Source: Cycas panzhihuaensis (taxonomy: Eukaryota; Cycadophyta). From it: a stretch of 64,000 nucleotides of DNA. Both the position numbers and the translations under genes were made by a program. The stretch is from contig CM041465.1 of assembly GCA_023213395.1 (NCBI GenBank), positions 68,331,741-68,395,740 on the forward strand, in the 5' to 3' direction. Shown piece after piece: positions 1 through 10,916 of the stretch (position 1 is the stretch's first letter; each line of letters starts with the position of its first letter). The notes beneath the pieces were generated by a model. That model did no database searches and was not told the origin of the DNA. It saw only the letters and a list, made by a program, of their open reading frames with translations.

Positions 1-2
1 CG

Positions 3-1919
3 GATGCAACAGAACACGTATACCTCTTTTAGAATCTGATTGATGTGAAAAATATTATAGACGAGGATGAGATAAAAGCCATATTTGCCTGTACACTGAG
101 GGGAGTACCATTGGCATGGTACAAAGAAATAAACAAGAATGATTTATGGGCAAAGATCAAGAAATCCTTCGAAGAAAGATTTCAGAAGTTCCGTAGTAAC
201 GAAGCAGTGGAAATCGCCTTGAGGGAAATTAAACAAAGGCCGGGAGAATCAGTGCTAACTTATATCAGCAGAATGAAAATCATCGTGGCCAGTATGATTA
301 ATGAAATGGTAACTAACCACAACATGAAGAACTATTTTGTGAGAGTATTGAATGAAAAATTGAGAGCCATGATGCATGCCCATCCATTGAAATCATTTAA
401 AAATGCCCAAGATTTAGCGTTGGACTTTGAAATGGAGATGGATGCACAGGCAGGAGGACATGACTCCCTACTATTAAGATTGCAAGAGGAGATTAGGGAA
501 CTCAAGCAAAATCAGTATAATCGACCCTTCTGCCAGGTGGGAGTAGTAGAAGAGGAATCAGAATTGGAAGCCTTAAGAAAGGAAGTGGCCAGGCTAAAAA
601 TCAGAAATAACAGAGAAGAAGAAACGATGAAAAAGAAAGACCATGCCGAAAGGGTAACCAAATGGTGCCATATCTGTGAAGAGAATTCACATACAACTAA
701 AGAATGTGAACTGAATCCAAAAGATAGTGCATTGCACCAACAGGACAAATGGTGCCACATATGCGATGTTGATACGCATATGACTAAAGATTGTTTCTAC
801 AATCCCAGGGGGAAAGCCTATAGAGGACGAGGTAGGGGAAGGGGAGGCAACCCACCTTGGAATGTTTACACAACGAGGGGTACACAAGAGCCCTCGAGAA
901 AGAAGCAACCCATGGGGAGATGCCTTATTTGTTTACAATTTAGGCACTGGAAGTCCGAATGCCCAACTAAACAAGAATATGAGCAGAAACCATTCGTATG
1001 CAGTAATTGCGGCCCAAGTGAGCATAAGACAGAGGATTGTAAAGGGGAGGCCAAAGCCACCAACCTAATGACGATTATACTAGAAACTAAAAACATAAAA
1101 CTCCAGAATAAACAGAAGGAGAAACAGAATGGAGAATACCCGGATCCACAAACAGAAATAAATCGGTTTAAGCAAGCAAAACAAGTGTTGGATGGCTTAG
1201 CCCAAGAGGAAAATACATTACCAATGGGGAAACCAGAAACCAAGTATGTGTACGTACGGAAAAACAAGCAGAAAGAGAAAGAGAACATACCAGAAGAGCC
1301 AAAGATACAGCCTCAAATGGTACAAATGGAAGAACTATTTAAGGGATTACCAGCGGAGGATATTCCAAGAATGTTGTTGTTGATGGAGAATTTGGTCAAG
1401 CAACTACAATTAACTATCCCCCTATGCCAAGTCATTGGTTGGATTAAAGGAGGAATATTACAACGCGGAATTACAAAGAGTTTAAAGAAAGTAATGCCAT
1501 CATTCGACATGGATCCTATGGTGACAATGATGGTGCTGGGAGAAACATTCCCAAAAGTAGTTGTCGACGGAGGCGTAGCCGTCAACGTATTACCTGCTTC
1601 AACATGGCGAAAACTAGGAAGCCCAAAGTTGGAGGCAGCAACGTATTCGTTAAAGTTGGCCAACGAATTATTAGTGCGACCTATGGGAAGATTAGCCGAC
1701 ATCAAGGTGGATGTGGCAGGGATTGTGGTAAAAATTGATTTCACAATCGTGGAAACAGAAAAAGGGGCAACACCCTACCTAACACTATTGGGGAGGCCGT
1801 GGCTATACAAGACCCAATGCCTCCAAAATTGGAAAAATGTGACCTTCACCTTATCGGATAATGGGAACAAAGTAGTATTACCGATGTTGGGAAGGAATTC
1901 CATCGAAATGATATCTTGA
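3..1919 (+). pseudogene. gag: G1 gag-protease, 5' truncated
   Basis: Structural Gag followed by the retroviral-type aspartic protease in one frame. The frame enters from the left edge, is broken by TAG at 30-32, then stays open to TGA at 1917-1919. An ATG at 45 lies inside the Gag domain and is unlikely to be the true start, because related sequence in G2 begins far upstream. The capsid-like retrotrans_gag region is near 60-480 (GVPLAWYKEI, then FEERFQKF). Four CCHC knuckles follow at about 667-1040: CHICEENSHTTKEC, CHICDVDTHMTKDC, CLICLQFRHWKSEC and CSNCGPSEHKTEDC. A basic RGRGRGRGG stretch lies between the second and third. The protease motif near 1560-1600 reads VVVDGGVAVNVLP, with DGG where D(T/S)G is usual; G2 has the same change. 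The last protease motif, LLGRPWL, is at about 1789-1809. Confidence 0.9.
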
Positions 1920-3036
1920 GCAGGGATCCAAAGGCCACATTGTCACAAGCGAAACAACACCCTCTTTCCTCGAGGAAGAAAACCTCTATCATACTGCGGA
2001 AGAGCCCACGACATCGACCAATTACCAAAAAAAAGAACCGACCTATTTTGAAGAAATATACAACTCTTCGGACGACGAAAACAGAATGAGATTCGTGGAT
2101 TATTGGCTACAGGATGCCTATGAAGTAAACTCCTCTTCTCATAGATGTAATTTATTATCCAAATGTGTAACTAAAGACATTAATGATAATTTAGATTCTT
2201 TTGAGTATATAATGACTAATGATAGTTTAAGAGATAACAGCCAACTAGACCAACAACCCCCTAGCATACTTAATATTTTTCATAGTTTTGTAGTAGCTAA
2301 TAGTAATCCCGACCTCCCTTCTACATCAGGCGTGGGTCCTAAGGTAGATTCCCTACCCCCCCCCTTATTACAACTCGAGGAAGGAAGTAATATTCCTTCC
2401 TCCTCTTCTTTAGAAGTATACCCACCCAGTAACCAATCCCTTCCAACGATTGGCGCCAGAACCAGGAAAATGGAAGGAGAATCACTGGTAAATACTTCCA
2501 GAGACTCTGGTCTAGACAATAGAGTTATTATCCCAGAAGATATAAATCACGAAATTTACATTGGGAAGCATGTTAAGCCGTTCTATGGAGAGCAGTTATA
2601 TGGGACTACCCACCTAACTCATTGTGTTGAATATTGGATAGAACACGGGAATTGGGATAAAACCCAATGGCAACAAGACCTAGTATTGACCTTACGGGGA
2701 AAGGCTTGGTATTGGTACCTAGCCCACCAAACCATTCTTAAAAATTGGAAAGAGTTACAAACGATGTTTCGAATCCGATTCGATTATCCAAAACAATTAG
2801 ACACCCCATTATTCTATGTAGGTCAAAACCCTAGGGAGCATATACAAAAATGTAAACAAAAATGGATATCCTTAAGTATACCCAAACAAAATTGGCCTAA
2901 CTACTTCTCTGGTACCACAGGAAGAGTAGCTAAGGACTGGTTCCTCGGAAAGGAACAAAGTTTAGATGTGACTTGGGGAAGCTTGAAGAAATGTTTTATA
3001 AAAACCTTTAGCATACCTCGGAAAACAAGAAAATAG
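1912..3036 (+). CDS. G1 second gag-like module between protease and RT
   Basis: An open frame (+1 relative to gag-protease) runs from 1912 to TAG at 3034-3036, about 374 codons; the first ATG is at 2086. The N-terminal half is an acidic and serine/proline-rich linker (MRFVDYWLQDAYEV, later NIPSSSSLEVYPPSNQS). The C-terminal half, about 2610-3030, has the layout of a retrotransposon Gag capsid domain: YWIEHGNWDKTQWQQ, LTLRGKAWYWYLA, NWKELQTMFRIRF. The first Gag of this element already has that pattern (LRGVPLAWYKEI, FEERFQKF). It has no zinc knuckle. Broken remnants of the same module lie at the same place in G2 (about 58130-59080, - strand), so it belongs to the family and is not a chance insertion. 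Its function is unknown; a duplicated capsid or assembly domain is inference. Confidence 0.75.
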   Translation, partial: YLEQGSKGHIVTSETTPSFLEEENLYHTAEEPTTSTNYQKKEPTYFEEIYNSSDDENRMRFVDYWLQDAYEVNSSSHRCNLLSKCVTKDINDNLDSFEYIMTNDSLRDNSQLDQQPPSILNIFHSFVVANSNPDLPSTSGVGPKVDSLPPPLLQLEEGSNIPSSSSLEVYPPSNQSLPTIGARTRKMEGESLVNTSRDSGLDNRVIIPEDINHEIYIGKHVKPFYGEQLYGTTHLTHCVEYWIEHGNWDKTQWQQDLVLTLRGKAWYWYLAHQTILKNWKELQTMFRIRFDYPKQLDTPLFYVGQNPREHIQKCKQKWISLSIPKQNWPNYFSGTTGRVAKDWFLGKEQSLDVTWGSLKKCFIKTFSIPRKTRK

Positions 3037-3062
3037 ATAGAATCCTAAAGCATATTAGATTA

Positions 3063-6027
3063 ATGAGTATAAAACTAGAGCAAGAACTGACAAACCAAGA
3101 GGAGGAAGAATCAGTACATGGCGAGGAAGAAGAAATTATGAATTACCCTGTAGAATTCACAAAACTTAATATTGGAGAAAGGAAGTTAGAGGATACTCTG
3201 GGACACAAAACTGGAAATAAGGAAGATGTTGGAGTAACTAAGTTAAAAACTACTGAGATCAATGTCGACAGTCAAGACAATCCCAAACTCATACGAATTG
3301 GAAATTATTGGAATCATCAGATAGTAGCGGAAGCCCAGCAGTTGTTTGAAGAATTCCGTGACGTATTTGCATGGTCATACAAGGACCTAAAAGGCATTTC
3401 TCCGGAAATAGGAATGCATCATATCGATTTGGTGGAAGATGCGAAACCAGTAAAACAGAGGCCATACCGAATGAATCCCAAATATAAGGAAAAAGTGAAA
3501 GTCGAACTAGACAAAATGTTGGAAGCAGGATATATTTACGAAATCGACTACAGTGATTGGGTGAGCCCTGTAGTGGTAGTTCCCAAAAAGAATGGAAAAA
3601 TCACATGCATGTGGATTACAGACAACTAAACAAGGTAACAAAGAAGGATCCCTTTCCATTACCTTTTACGGAAGATATTCTAGAAGCAGTAGGAGGAAAT
3701 GAAATATACTCCTTCACCGATGGGTTCAGTGGGTACAATCAAGTGCAGATTGCCCTAGAAGATCAAGCGAAAACCACATTTGTGACAGAATGGGGAACGT
3801 ATGCATATAAAATGATGCCATTCGGTCTTACGAATGCACCGGCTACATTCCAACGGATTGTAATCAACATATTTCGGAAATTTATTGGAGAAAAAGTTGT
3901 GGTATTCCTAGACGATTGGACATTGTATGGATTAATGAAGGATCACATGGAGAACTTGAGGGAAATGTTATAAACATGCCGTGAAAACAAGTTGTGCCTG
4001 AACCCAGAAAAATGTACCTTCCTGGTACCCTTCGGAAACCTGTTGGGGCACATAGTCAGCAAGGAAGGATTGCTGACAGATCCAGCCAAGGTATCTGCAA
4101 TTTTGCACTTTCCTATGCCACTTACGAGGAAACAACTGAAAGGTTTTTTGGGTTTGACGGGATACTACAGAAAGTTCATCAGGGGATATGCATACATATC
4201 AGGACCCTTGGAGGAATTATTGAAAAAGAACATTGAATGGGAATGGATGGAGGAACAACAACAAGCATTTGAAGCACTGAAACAAGCTATCATAGCAGCA
4301 CCTATACTGCGATTTCCCGATTGGAAGAAGACCTTCCATTTACATGTGGATGCGTCACAATATTCTATTGGATGCGTATTGGCACAACCTAGTGACGACA
4401 AGACGGATCACCCGATATATTTCGCCAGTCGGAAACTTACAAAGTAGGCGAGAATTACACGACGATAGAGAGGGAAGCACTCGACATGGTATATGCATTG
4501 CAGAAATTTTGACACTATCTATTGTCAAATCCATTTTTGTTCTTCGTCGATCACCAAGCGTTGATGTATTTGGTAAACAAACCGATCATGCGAGGGCGAA
4601 TCAGCAGGTGGTTGATGTTGTTCCAAGAATTTTCTTTTAAGATCATTGTGAAATCCGGAAAAGCCCATATCATCCCTGATCAGTTGTCAAGAATCATAAA
4701 CGGGGAAAAAGCCACGGGAGTGTCAGATGACTTTCCAGACGTAGCACTATTCATCGTGGAGGCGGTCCCAACTGACTGGTATGAGGGAATACCAGAATAC
4801 TTAGCGACTAGAGAAGTGTCGGCAGAATTAGATCGCATGGGAAAAAGGAATTTTATCAGAAAAGCAGAACCATATCAACTAATCAATGGGGAATTATACA
4901 AATTGGGACCAGATGAAGTGTTACGACGTTGTGTTCGACCACACAAGATCAACCAAATCATGTCACAAGCACACGAAGGAGTAGCAAGTGGACATATGGG
5001 CAAATTAGCCACATGGCGGAAAATTTTGATGTCCAGATTCTGGTGGCCATCCATGTTCGAGGATGTTAGGAAGTGGATCCAAGCTTGCAACTATTGCCAG
5101 CGAGTTGGAAAACCTAATTGGGAGGATTTCCAACCCCTACATCCCATTTTACCTTTAGCACCATTCGAGAAATGGGGACTCGACTTCGTAGGGCCAATTA
5201 AACCAGCCGCTCGTCGATCGAAAGCTCGATATATTTTGGTGGCAACTGACTATATGACGAAGTGGGTAGAAGCGAGAGCATTACGGAAAGCCGATGCGGA
5301 AAGTACAGCTCGATTTCTGTACAAGGTGGTTACTACACGATTTGGATGCCCCTTGGAAATTGTGAGCGACCAAGGCAGCCACTTTTTGAATCAAACTATA
5401 GAGACATTGACATCAGCCTTCATGATAAGTCATCGGAAATCTACTCCCTATTATTCGAGAGCAAATGGCCAAGCGGAAAGTTCGAATAAGATAATCGAGA
5501 ATTGCTTAAAGAAGATATGCGACGTCGGCAGATCTGATTGGGCCGAGAAATTGCCATCCGTGCTATGGGCGTTCCGAACGACGTATAAAAGATCAATTGG
5601 ACAAACTCCATTCCAGCTTGTCTATGGCACATAAGCCATTCTTCTGACGGAATTTGAGATACCAAGTCTACGAGTTGTTATGCAATGTCGATTAGACGAC
5701 TTCCAGTCCTTACTACAACGATTGGAAGAATTAGTGCGATTAGAAGAGAAGCGACATATGGCAAAATGGTTGCAAAATGTAGAAAAGCAACGACAAAAAG
5801 CATGGCACGACCGACATTTATGTAAACCTCAGTTCAAAGAAGGTGATCAAGTGCTGCTTTACGACAGCAAGTTCAAAATGCACCCCGACAAACTCAAGAT
5901 GCGGTGGTTGGGACCGTACATCGCAGAAAAAGTCTTCGAGAACGAATTGATGCAACTTCGGGAAATAGATGGACCACTGCTACCAACTCGAGTGAATGGT
6001 AGCAGACTGAAACCATACATTGAATAG
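3063..6027 (+). pseudogene. pol: G1 pol: reverse transcriptase, RNase H, integrase
   Basis: Replication and integration polyprotein of G1. RT begins near 3330 (FEEFRDVFAWSYKDLKGI) and has the template-grip motif MPFGLTNAPATFQ and an active site FLDDW in place of YxDD (about 3907). RNase H shows HVDAS, EREALDMVYAL and FVDHQAL, so the D-E-D residues are present. Integrase has the zinc-binding part (AHEGVASGHMG, CNYC) and all three catalytic residues ([25 protein letters not shown]). The tail ends VNGSRLKPYIE then TAG, with no chromodomain. Breaks: frameshift near 3600, in-frame TAA at 3971-3973, frameshift near 4440, TGA at 4510-4512, TAA at 5632-5634. G2 does not share the TGA, as it still reads KFRHYLL there, so that break is private to this copy. 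Confidence 0.93.
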
Positions 6028-6251
6028 ATCAGCTTTACCGGTAGGATCGGTGGTTGTACTATATTGTGTTGCATGAAGTTGAGGCGAGCGAATTGCCTTG
6101 ATACCGAAACATGATCCAGTTCGGTATGGATACGGAAAAAGAGAAAAAAAAAATGGCAAAAAATAAAAAAACAACCGTAACTCATCACATACATAAGTAA
6201 TAGCATCATAAACTGAAAAATTCAGAGGAAAATTCAAAAGCATACAAGCAA

Positions 6252-6722
6252 AATACATTATACGTACCAAAAAGGTATGTTACCAGGTACGCACAGTTAA
6301 AAGAGTGATCAAATTTCAAAAATTACACTATACATACCAGGGAAATACAGTCCAGTACGCACAGTTCAAAAAAGTGAATCAAAATTACATTATACGTACC
6401 TAAAAAGTACACAGTCAGGTACACAGTGAAAAGAAAATTTAAGTTACCCAATTACATTATACGTACCTGAAAAGTACGCAGTCAGGTACGCATAGTGAAA
6501 AGAAAATTTAAGTTACCCAATTACATTGTACGCATTACACGAAAAGTACGTGGAAAGTAAGCCTAAGTGCCCAGTTACATTATACGTACCTAAAAAGTAC
6601 GCAATCGAGTACGCATAGTGGAAGCGAATAACATTATACGTACCAAAAGCACGTATAAGACAAAATAGTGAATAAGGCAAAACATTACGTACCTGCGAGC
6701 ATTCCCGTGAAGTACGCAGCAG
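6252..6722 (+). repeat. GTAC-rich imperfect tandem array in G1
   Basis: About eight head-to-tail units of roughly 50-70 bp. Each has a core close to ACATTATACGTACC followed about 10-35 bp later by a GTACGC or similar motif. The two best units (near 6381-6450 and 6450-6520) are nearly identical and end in AATTTAAGTTACCCA. A diverged version lies at the same place in G2 (about 54600-54970, - strand). Tandem repeats in this 3' region are known for Tat/Ogre-type plant retrotransposons. Whether these have a regulatory role is unknown. Confidence 0.85.
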
Positions 6723-6916
6723 AAAATGACAGAAGAATCGACTCCGAATTTTCCTTCAAGCAACTGTACAACCTTGCAAGACGAAAAAGTGACTCCGGTA
6801 CGCATCTCGGCACAGAATTTCAAGAAAACGGCAAGCATACCCAGAAGGTATGCACGTAGGGTTCCGATTTGCACTCTTAGGTTATTTTTAGCTATCTCTG
6901 GAATTCCACAGCCAGA

Positions 6917-7991
6917 ATGAGGACAACAAGATGCCAAGAAGTGTTTATACCAAAGCTTAAGTAGGAATTGCAAGCTTTACTAGCTCAATTTCAGACCAGG
7001 GTAAAACAAGCAGGATGGGAAGACTACATTTATTGCAATCCTATGTATTATGACCCAGAACTCATGGACCAGATCCTGTTAGCACTGAAGGAAGATAGCA
7101 GGAAGGTCAAGATGGATGCATAAATAATTCACACCATAACAAAACTCCCAAATGAAGGGGAAATTCCCCTAGGTACCAAGAGGTTAGAGGTTGACCGTGA
7201 AATGTGGTTAAGAGAATTATGTCAAGTAAATACACAGATAATGTCTGGCGGAATTCGTGTAGCAGATATCATTGATATCAGACTCCAATGGATAGCAAAA
7301 GTTACAAATTTCCGATTTTTGTCCAAACGGAAGTATACATACATTCTGGGAGGTATGATGCCAGTGTTATTAAAAATTCGGGAAGGAGAGGCGGGAATTG
7401 GTGCAATTCTTGGCAGAAAACATGAGGCAGCAACTCAAGGAGATCAGGACACATCCCTTTCGACATCCCTCCTTATTATTGGCTATCTTGTTTTATCAAT
7501 GTCCAGAAGCACAGCTAACAAGAACCACCATTTCTCCGCAGGAACCTATCATTAAAAAGTAGGCGGCAAAATTCCCGGATTTAGTTAACAGCTCAGAAGC
7601 AAAAAGAAGGGTTTAAAAACAAATGCATAAGGTACTCACCTGGTTGCAGAAAACACCAGGAACACCTATTCCACATCGGACAAAATAGGCTGTCCACAAA
7701 AGAGGTAAACGGAAGAAAGGCGAAAAGGAATCAGGGGAGGAGGAAGAAGAAGCAGAGGCCTCCTGGGAAGAATGGGAAGACTTCCCTCCGTCAATGGAAG
7801 CAGGTGAAGGCTCAACACCTCCCACACCACATAATAAATCAGGACCTATAATTCAGCTTATTCAAGAAATGGAGGAAGGGTATAAAGCCGGGATAGCTGC
7901 CCTTCAAGATAAAATTAAGGAAAAGGATGCTATCATTGCTACCTTAACACAGATTAAGGAAGAAATCCTAGCGAGACGAGGCGTGAAGTAG
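6917..7991 (+). pseudogene. G1 post-pol accessory ORF, unknown function
   Basis: A protein-coding relic after integrase and the repeat array, about 355 codons. The ATG at 6917 has a counterpart in G2 (54352, - strand), which supports the start. The frame is interrupted by stops at about 6962 and 7121, shifts near 7370-7400, then has further stops before the final open part (7794-7991). Pieces shared with G2 include KQAGW, MSGGIRVADI, a WIAKV/WVAKV block, PFRHPSL and EKDAIIAT. The middle is acidic (GEEEEEAEASWEEWEDF) and the end looks like a coiled coil (IQEMEEGYKAGIAALQ, DKIKEKDAIIATL). I see no signal peptide or clear membrane anchor, so it does not look like an envelope protein. A link to plant transposon-associated domains of unknown function is possible but untested. 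Confidence 0.6.
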
Positions 7992-7996
7992 CCTTG

Positions 7997-8016
7997 AGAC
8001 AGAGAGGGGGAGGAAT
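7997..8016 (+). promoter_or_regulatory. G1 polypurine tract candidate
   Basis: The purine run GACAGAGAGGGGGAGGAATA is a typical plus-strand primer for LTR retrotransposons. It lies about 75 bp before the 3' LTR instead of directly against it. The matching tract in G2 (about 53276-53295) has the same spacing. The sequence directly against the LTR (CCCGGGATAGA) is a weaker purine tract, so either could be the primer. Confidence 0.55.
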
Positions 8017-8049
8017 ACCCCAAAATTTTGAAAATTTTTTGGAATTTTG

Positions 8050-8067
8050 TTGAGCAAGGATGCTCAA
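8050..8067 (+). other. Conserved hairpin between purine tract and 3' LTR (G1)
   Basis: A perfect 7-bp stem TTGAGCA/TGCTCAA closes an AGGA loop. The same 18 bases occur in G2 (53231-53248, - strand) although the surrounding noncoding sequence has diverged. It could be an RNA structure in the 3' end of the transcript; its role is unknown. Confidence 0.6.
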
Positions 8068-8092
8068 ACCCATACTGTTGACCCGGGATAGA

Positions 8093-8899
8093 TGTTGGGG
8101 CATAAATTGATCATATGGTTGTTGGAAGAGCAGAGGTAGGTTGGATAACCCTAGATGTGCAGTGCGGACCGTCTGGTATGCGTCGAGGTGAAACGATGGA
8201 AAAACCAACGTGCAGGTACATATGACCGGTGCGTGCACGAACGGCACGCAAATACGAGATATGTACCGGCGGTGGAAACGGAACTAAGCAGGCGATACGC
8301 GCGGCGGTGCGGGACGATGGAAGCTGGGAGTCGCGGATGTACGCATTTTATCGCACGGACATGATGAAGACATTAGTTAAAGCTATAACTAATGATTAAG
8401 GAAAAGGTACGCTTGATTGAAGGGGTACGGTTATGACAGGCAGTCATAACCCTTCATCCAAAAGGTACGAAGAGGCACATTTAAGGAAGTACGCAAGGAC
8501 CATTCGAGTAGGGTGAGAGCCGAATATTTAGGGTACGCAATGGTACGGATGCTAGCAAGTATGACAGCCGATTGAAGCAGTGTTTATTGATAAGTACCAC
8601 CTGGGCACGCATGTAACAGAAGAGTGTATGCTGTTGGAATGCACAGGAATGCATTCCAGCCCTCTGTGTAATTGAACTTATTGCTTAATGGAACTGTGTA
8701 TTCTCTGTGTTTATAAGGATGAAATGCTGAATATGTGTTGATTTCTGTGCTGCTGTGTACTATTGTGATATAATTCTGTGAATAATCTGTGGAATGTATG
8801 TGAATAACCATGTTGACCATATCCTAACTAGACTATAGCTTGTGTAACCTTGACAAGTGTACCGTTCCCACAAGTGCAGTGGGAACACTTGAGTCAACA
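8093..8899 (+). repeat. G1 3' LTR
   Basis: Starts TGTTGG and ends GAGTCAACA, so it carries the TGTTG/CAACA ends also found in the G2 LTRs and the solo LTR at 9877-10747. Much of 8580-8850 aligns with the reverse complement of 9950-10180. The 5' partner and the left target duplication are outside the window; the right flank starts GTCAC. Confidence 0.88.
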
Positions 8900-9585
8900 G
8901 TCACACACTTCAAATTGCTTTGGATGCCATGTGGAAAAACATGAAACAAAACATTGACAAGATCTTGATCATGCACAACAAGTATTCAGAGAATAGTATG
9001 TAGGTAATTTACGTGGAAAACCCTTATGAGAGAAAACCCACAGTTGAACATGATAAATTGTATTATATTTAAACACTTCTTGGTTTTCTGATCTATTAGG
9101 ATCACTCAACCTTGGTGGTTAGGCCCATGGGGACCTGATCCACCTTGGTACACTCATTTGATGATTTGATTGATTGATAACTGATATGGGGTTCACATTT
9201 ATAATGCCCTGAGTGGTAGGTCCAGCCAATGCCTACGACCCTTCATTGTGTCTTATGACTCCTATACTCGTGCCTCTTAGTATCTCCTAGCTAAACGGCA
9301 AGTCATTAAACTAACATGAAGTTAGCCTTAACTGAGTTTGCTAACATTAGTAGCTTTTCCTAGCTTGTTTCAAAGGCTATCACATTTAGTTCATCTTAAA
9401 AGTGTATTGTTGGGTGAGTTAAGGCACACATTGACCCAAGTAAACCTTGTTTTTGAGGTATCTTTTCAATTGGAGTTAGGACACACGATGTAGACAAGTT
9501 TGAGATTGAAGTTGCAATCATTTATTTTTCCCCACCAAACACTTTTGACATGATAGTTATGATGTTGATAGTTAGTTATGATGTT
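8900..9585. other. Gene-free stretch after G1
   Basis: AT-rich noncoding DNA. A short part near 9015-9045 (GTGGAAAACCC then GAGAAAACCCAC) resembles ends of some plant copia LTRs, but no partner, primer site or coding remnant is visible. Confidence 0.5.
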
Positions 9586-10885
9586 GCATGCCTAATTATG
9601 TGAAATTGGTTTTTTTAAGGAGTGTTTCATCTCTCTATATATTAATGTGAAGTAAGCTTTTAGGGGAGAGAATAAGAAGTTGATTTCTAGAGAGAGATTT
9701 AGCCCCCAATCTATGGTTATAAATAGGGGAGCAATTTTCATTTGTAAGGAATTTTGAAGAATTATTATTTCATTTGGAAAGATGGCCTAAATCCATTAGG
9801 GCATTATTGTGCGATTGGGAGGAAACCCTTGCCTCAAAGAGGGCAGTTTACTGTTGAGATCTCACTTGATATTATTTGTTGACTTATTGCTGGATATCTA
9901 ATTACACTTATGAGATACCCTACACTTGTCAAGGTTACACAGCACTATAGTCTAGTTCAGGATACTGTCAACATGGTTATTCACATGCATTCCACATATA
10001 TTTCACAGAATTATACTACAATGGTACACAACAGCACAAAAATCAACACATGCTCAGCATTTCATCATCATCACACAAAGAATACACAGCTTTCCACGTA
10101 ACTCTTCCTTTTATTAAGTAATCAGTTTAATTACACAGAGGCTGGAATGCATTCCTGTGCATTCCAGCAGCATACATTCCTTCTGTTAGACATGCGTACC
10201 TAGATGGTACTTATCATTCAATGTTGCTCCCACTGGCTGTCATGCGTGCTGGCTTCCGCACCTCTGCGTACCCGTGATAATCGACTCTCACCCTTGAGAG
10301 TATACCATGGGATTGAATCACTCGGCTCTCACACTGGAATGGTCCTCAAAGCACCATTAAATATGTCCCTTTGATGCCTTTTGGATGAAAGGTTATGACC
10401 CAAAGTCATAACCATACCTTTTTGTCACCAAGGTACCCTTTCACTTTAACACTTGATTAAGTCTCCTTAATGGTGTCTTTTTTGATCCGTACATCCGTAC
10501 TTATGTCCCTTTGGGCTGACATCATCATTTCTGGGTGCCTTTGGGTCAGATCTGTCCATATGTACCTTCATGCGCATGCATTCCGAAAGGTATGTACCAG
10601 TGCATCCTCATTATCGTGCCAGATTACATATTTTTCACCTTTTTCTACTATGCGTACCTCCGTATAGTCCGTACTTGCATTCCTTTGGTCAATACAAGCC
10701 TATATTCCGTCTTCCTCAAGGCCTATGTGTCACAATATGTCCCAACATTATTATTCATTTATTGTTGTAATTTTGATATTGTTCTTTGGAGTGCTATTAT
10801 TTGATATTATTTTGAATCATTATGGGGAATTTGATTTATTGAGATGCCATTTTTGAGATATTTATGATGCAATTGTTGTATTTTC
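9586..10885 (+). repeat. Foldback left arm: diverged LTR-like sequence
   Basis: The arm starts GCATGCCTAATTATGTG and ends near TTGTTGTATTTTC. Its reverse complement is found at 10917-11285 after a 31-bp spacer. It contains a promoter-like GGTTATAAATAGGGGAGC near 9716-9733 and a GATGGCCTAAATCCATTAGG segment also seen in modified form at 37560-37630. The arm is split by a solo LTR (9877-10747), which is not part of the arm. Confidence 0.75.
9877..10747 (-). mobile_element. Solo LTR related to G1/G2, with TTATT duplication
   Basis: In + orientation it starts TGTTGACTTATTG and ends ATGTCCCAACA, matching the reverse-complemented ends of the G1 LTR. TTATT stands on both sides (9872-9876 and 10748-10752), a 5-bp target duplication. 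There is no internal region, so unequal recombination between two LTRs probably removed it. The part 9950-10180 is closer to the G1 LTR than to the G2 LTRs. Confidence 0.92.
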
Positions 10886-10916
10886 TATTTTGTGGCATGC
10901 TCACTAATATAAAACC

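Larger units (their letters stand above)
1..8899 (+). mobile_element. G1: Ty3/gypsy LTR retrotransposon, 5' end outside window
   Basis: The order is gag with four zinc knuckles, aspartic protease, a second gag-like module, RT, RNase H, integrase, GTAC-rich repeat array, post-pol ORF, purine tract and 3' LTR. RT-before-integrase order and the integrase motifs place it in Ty3/gypsy. There is no chromodomain after integrase, and the integrase tail (GDQVLLYD followed by KLKMRW) resembles Athila/Tat-type elements more than chromoviruses; that lineage call is inference. The same architecture recurs on the opposite strand at 52381-62740 (G2). The reading frames are interrupted at 30-32, near 3600, at 3971-3973, near 4440, at 4510-4512 and at 5632-5634, so this copy cannot be autonomous. 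Confidence 0.93.

Noticed and set aside
866-1288. Antisense frame of 140 codons in G1 gag
   Set aside because: It lies opposite a clear Gag frame and is rich in Cys/Phe, as expected for the reverse of Lys/Glu-rich coding sequence.
6917-7991. Envelope-like gene
   Set aside because: The position fits, but I see no signal peptide, fusion peptide or convincing membrane segment; called an unknown ORF instead.
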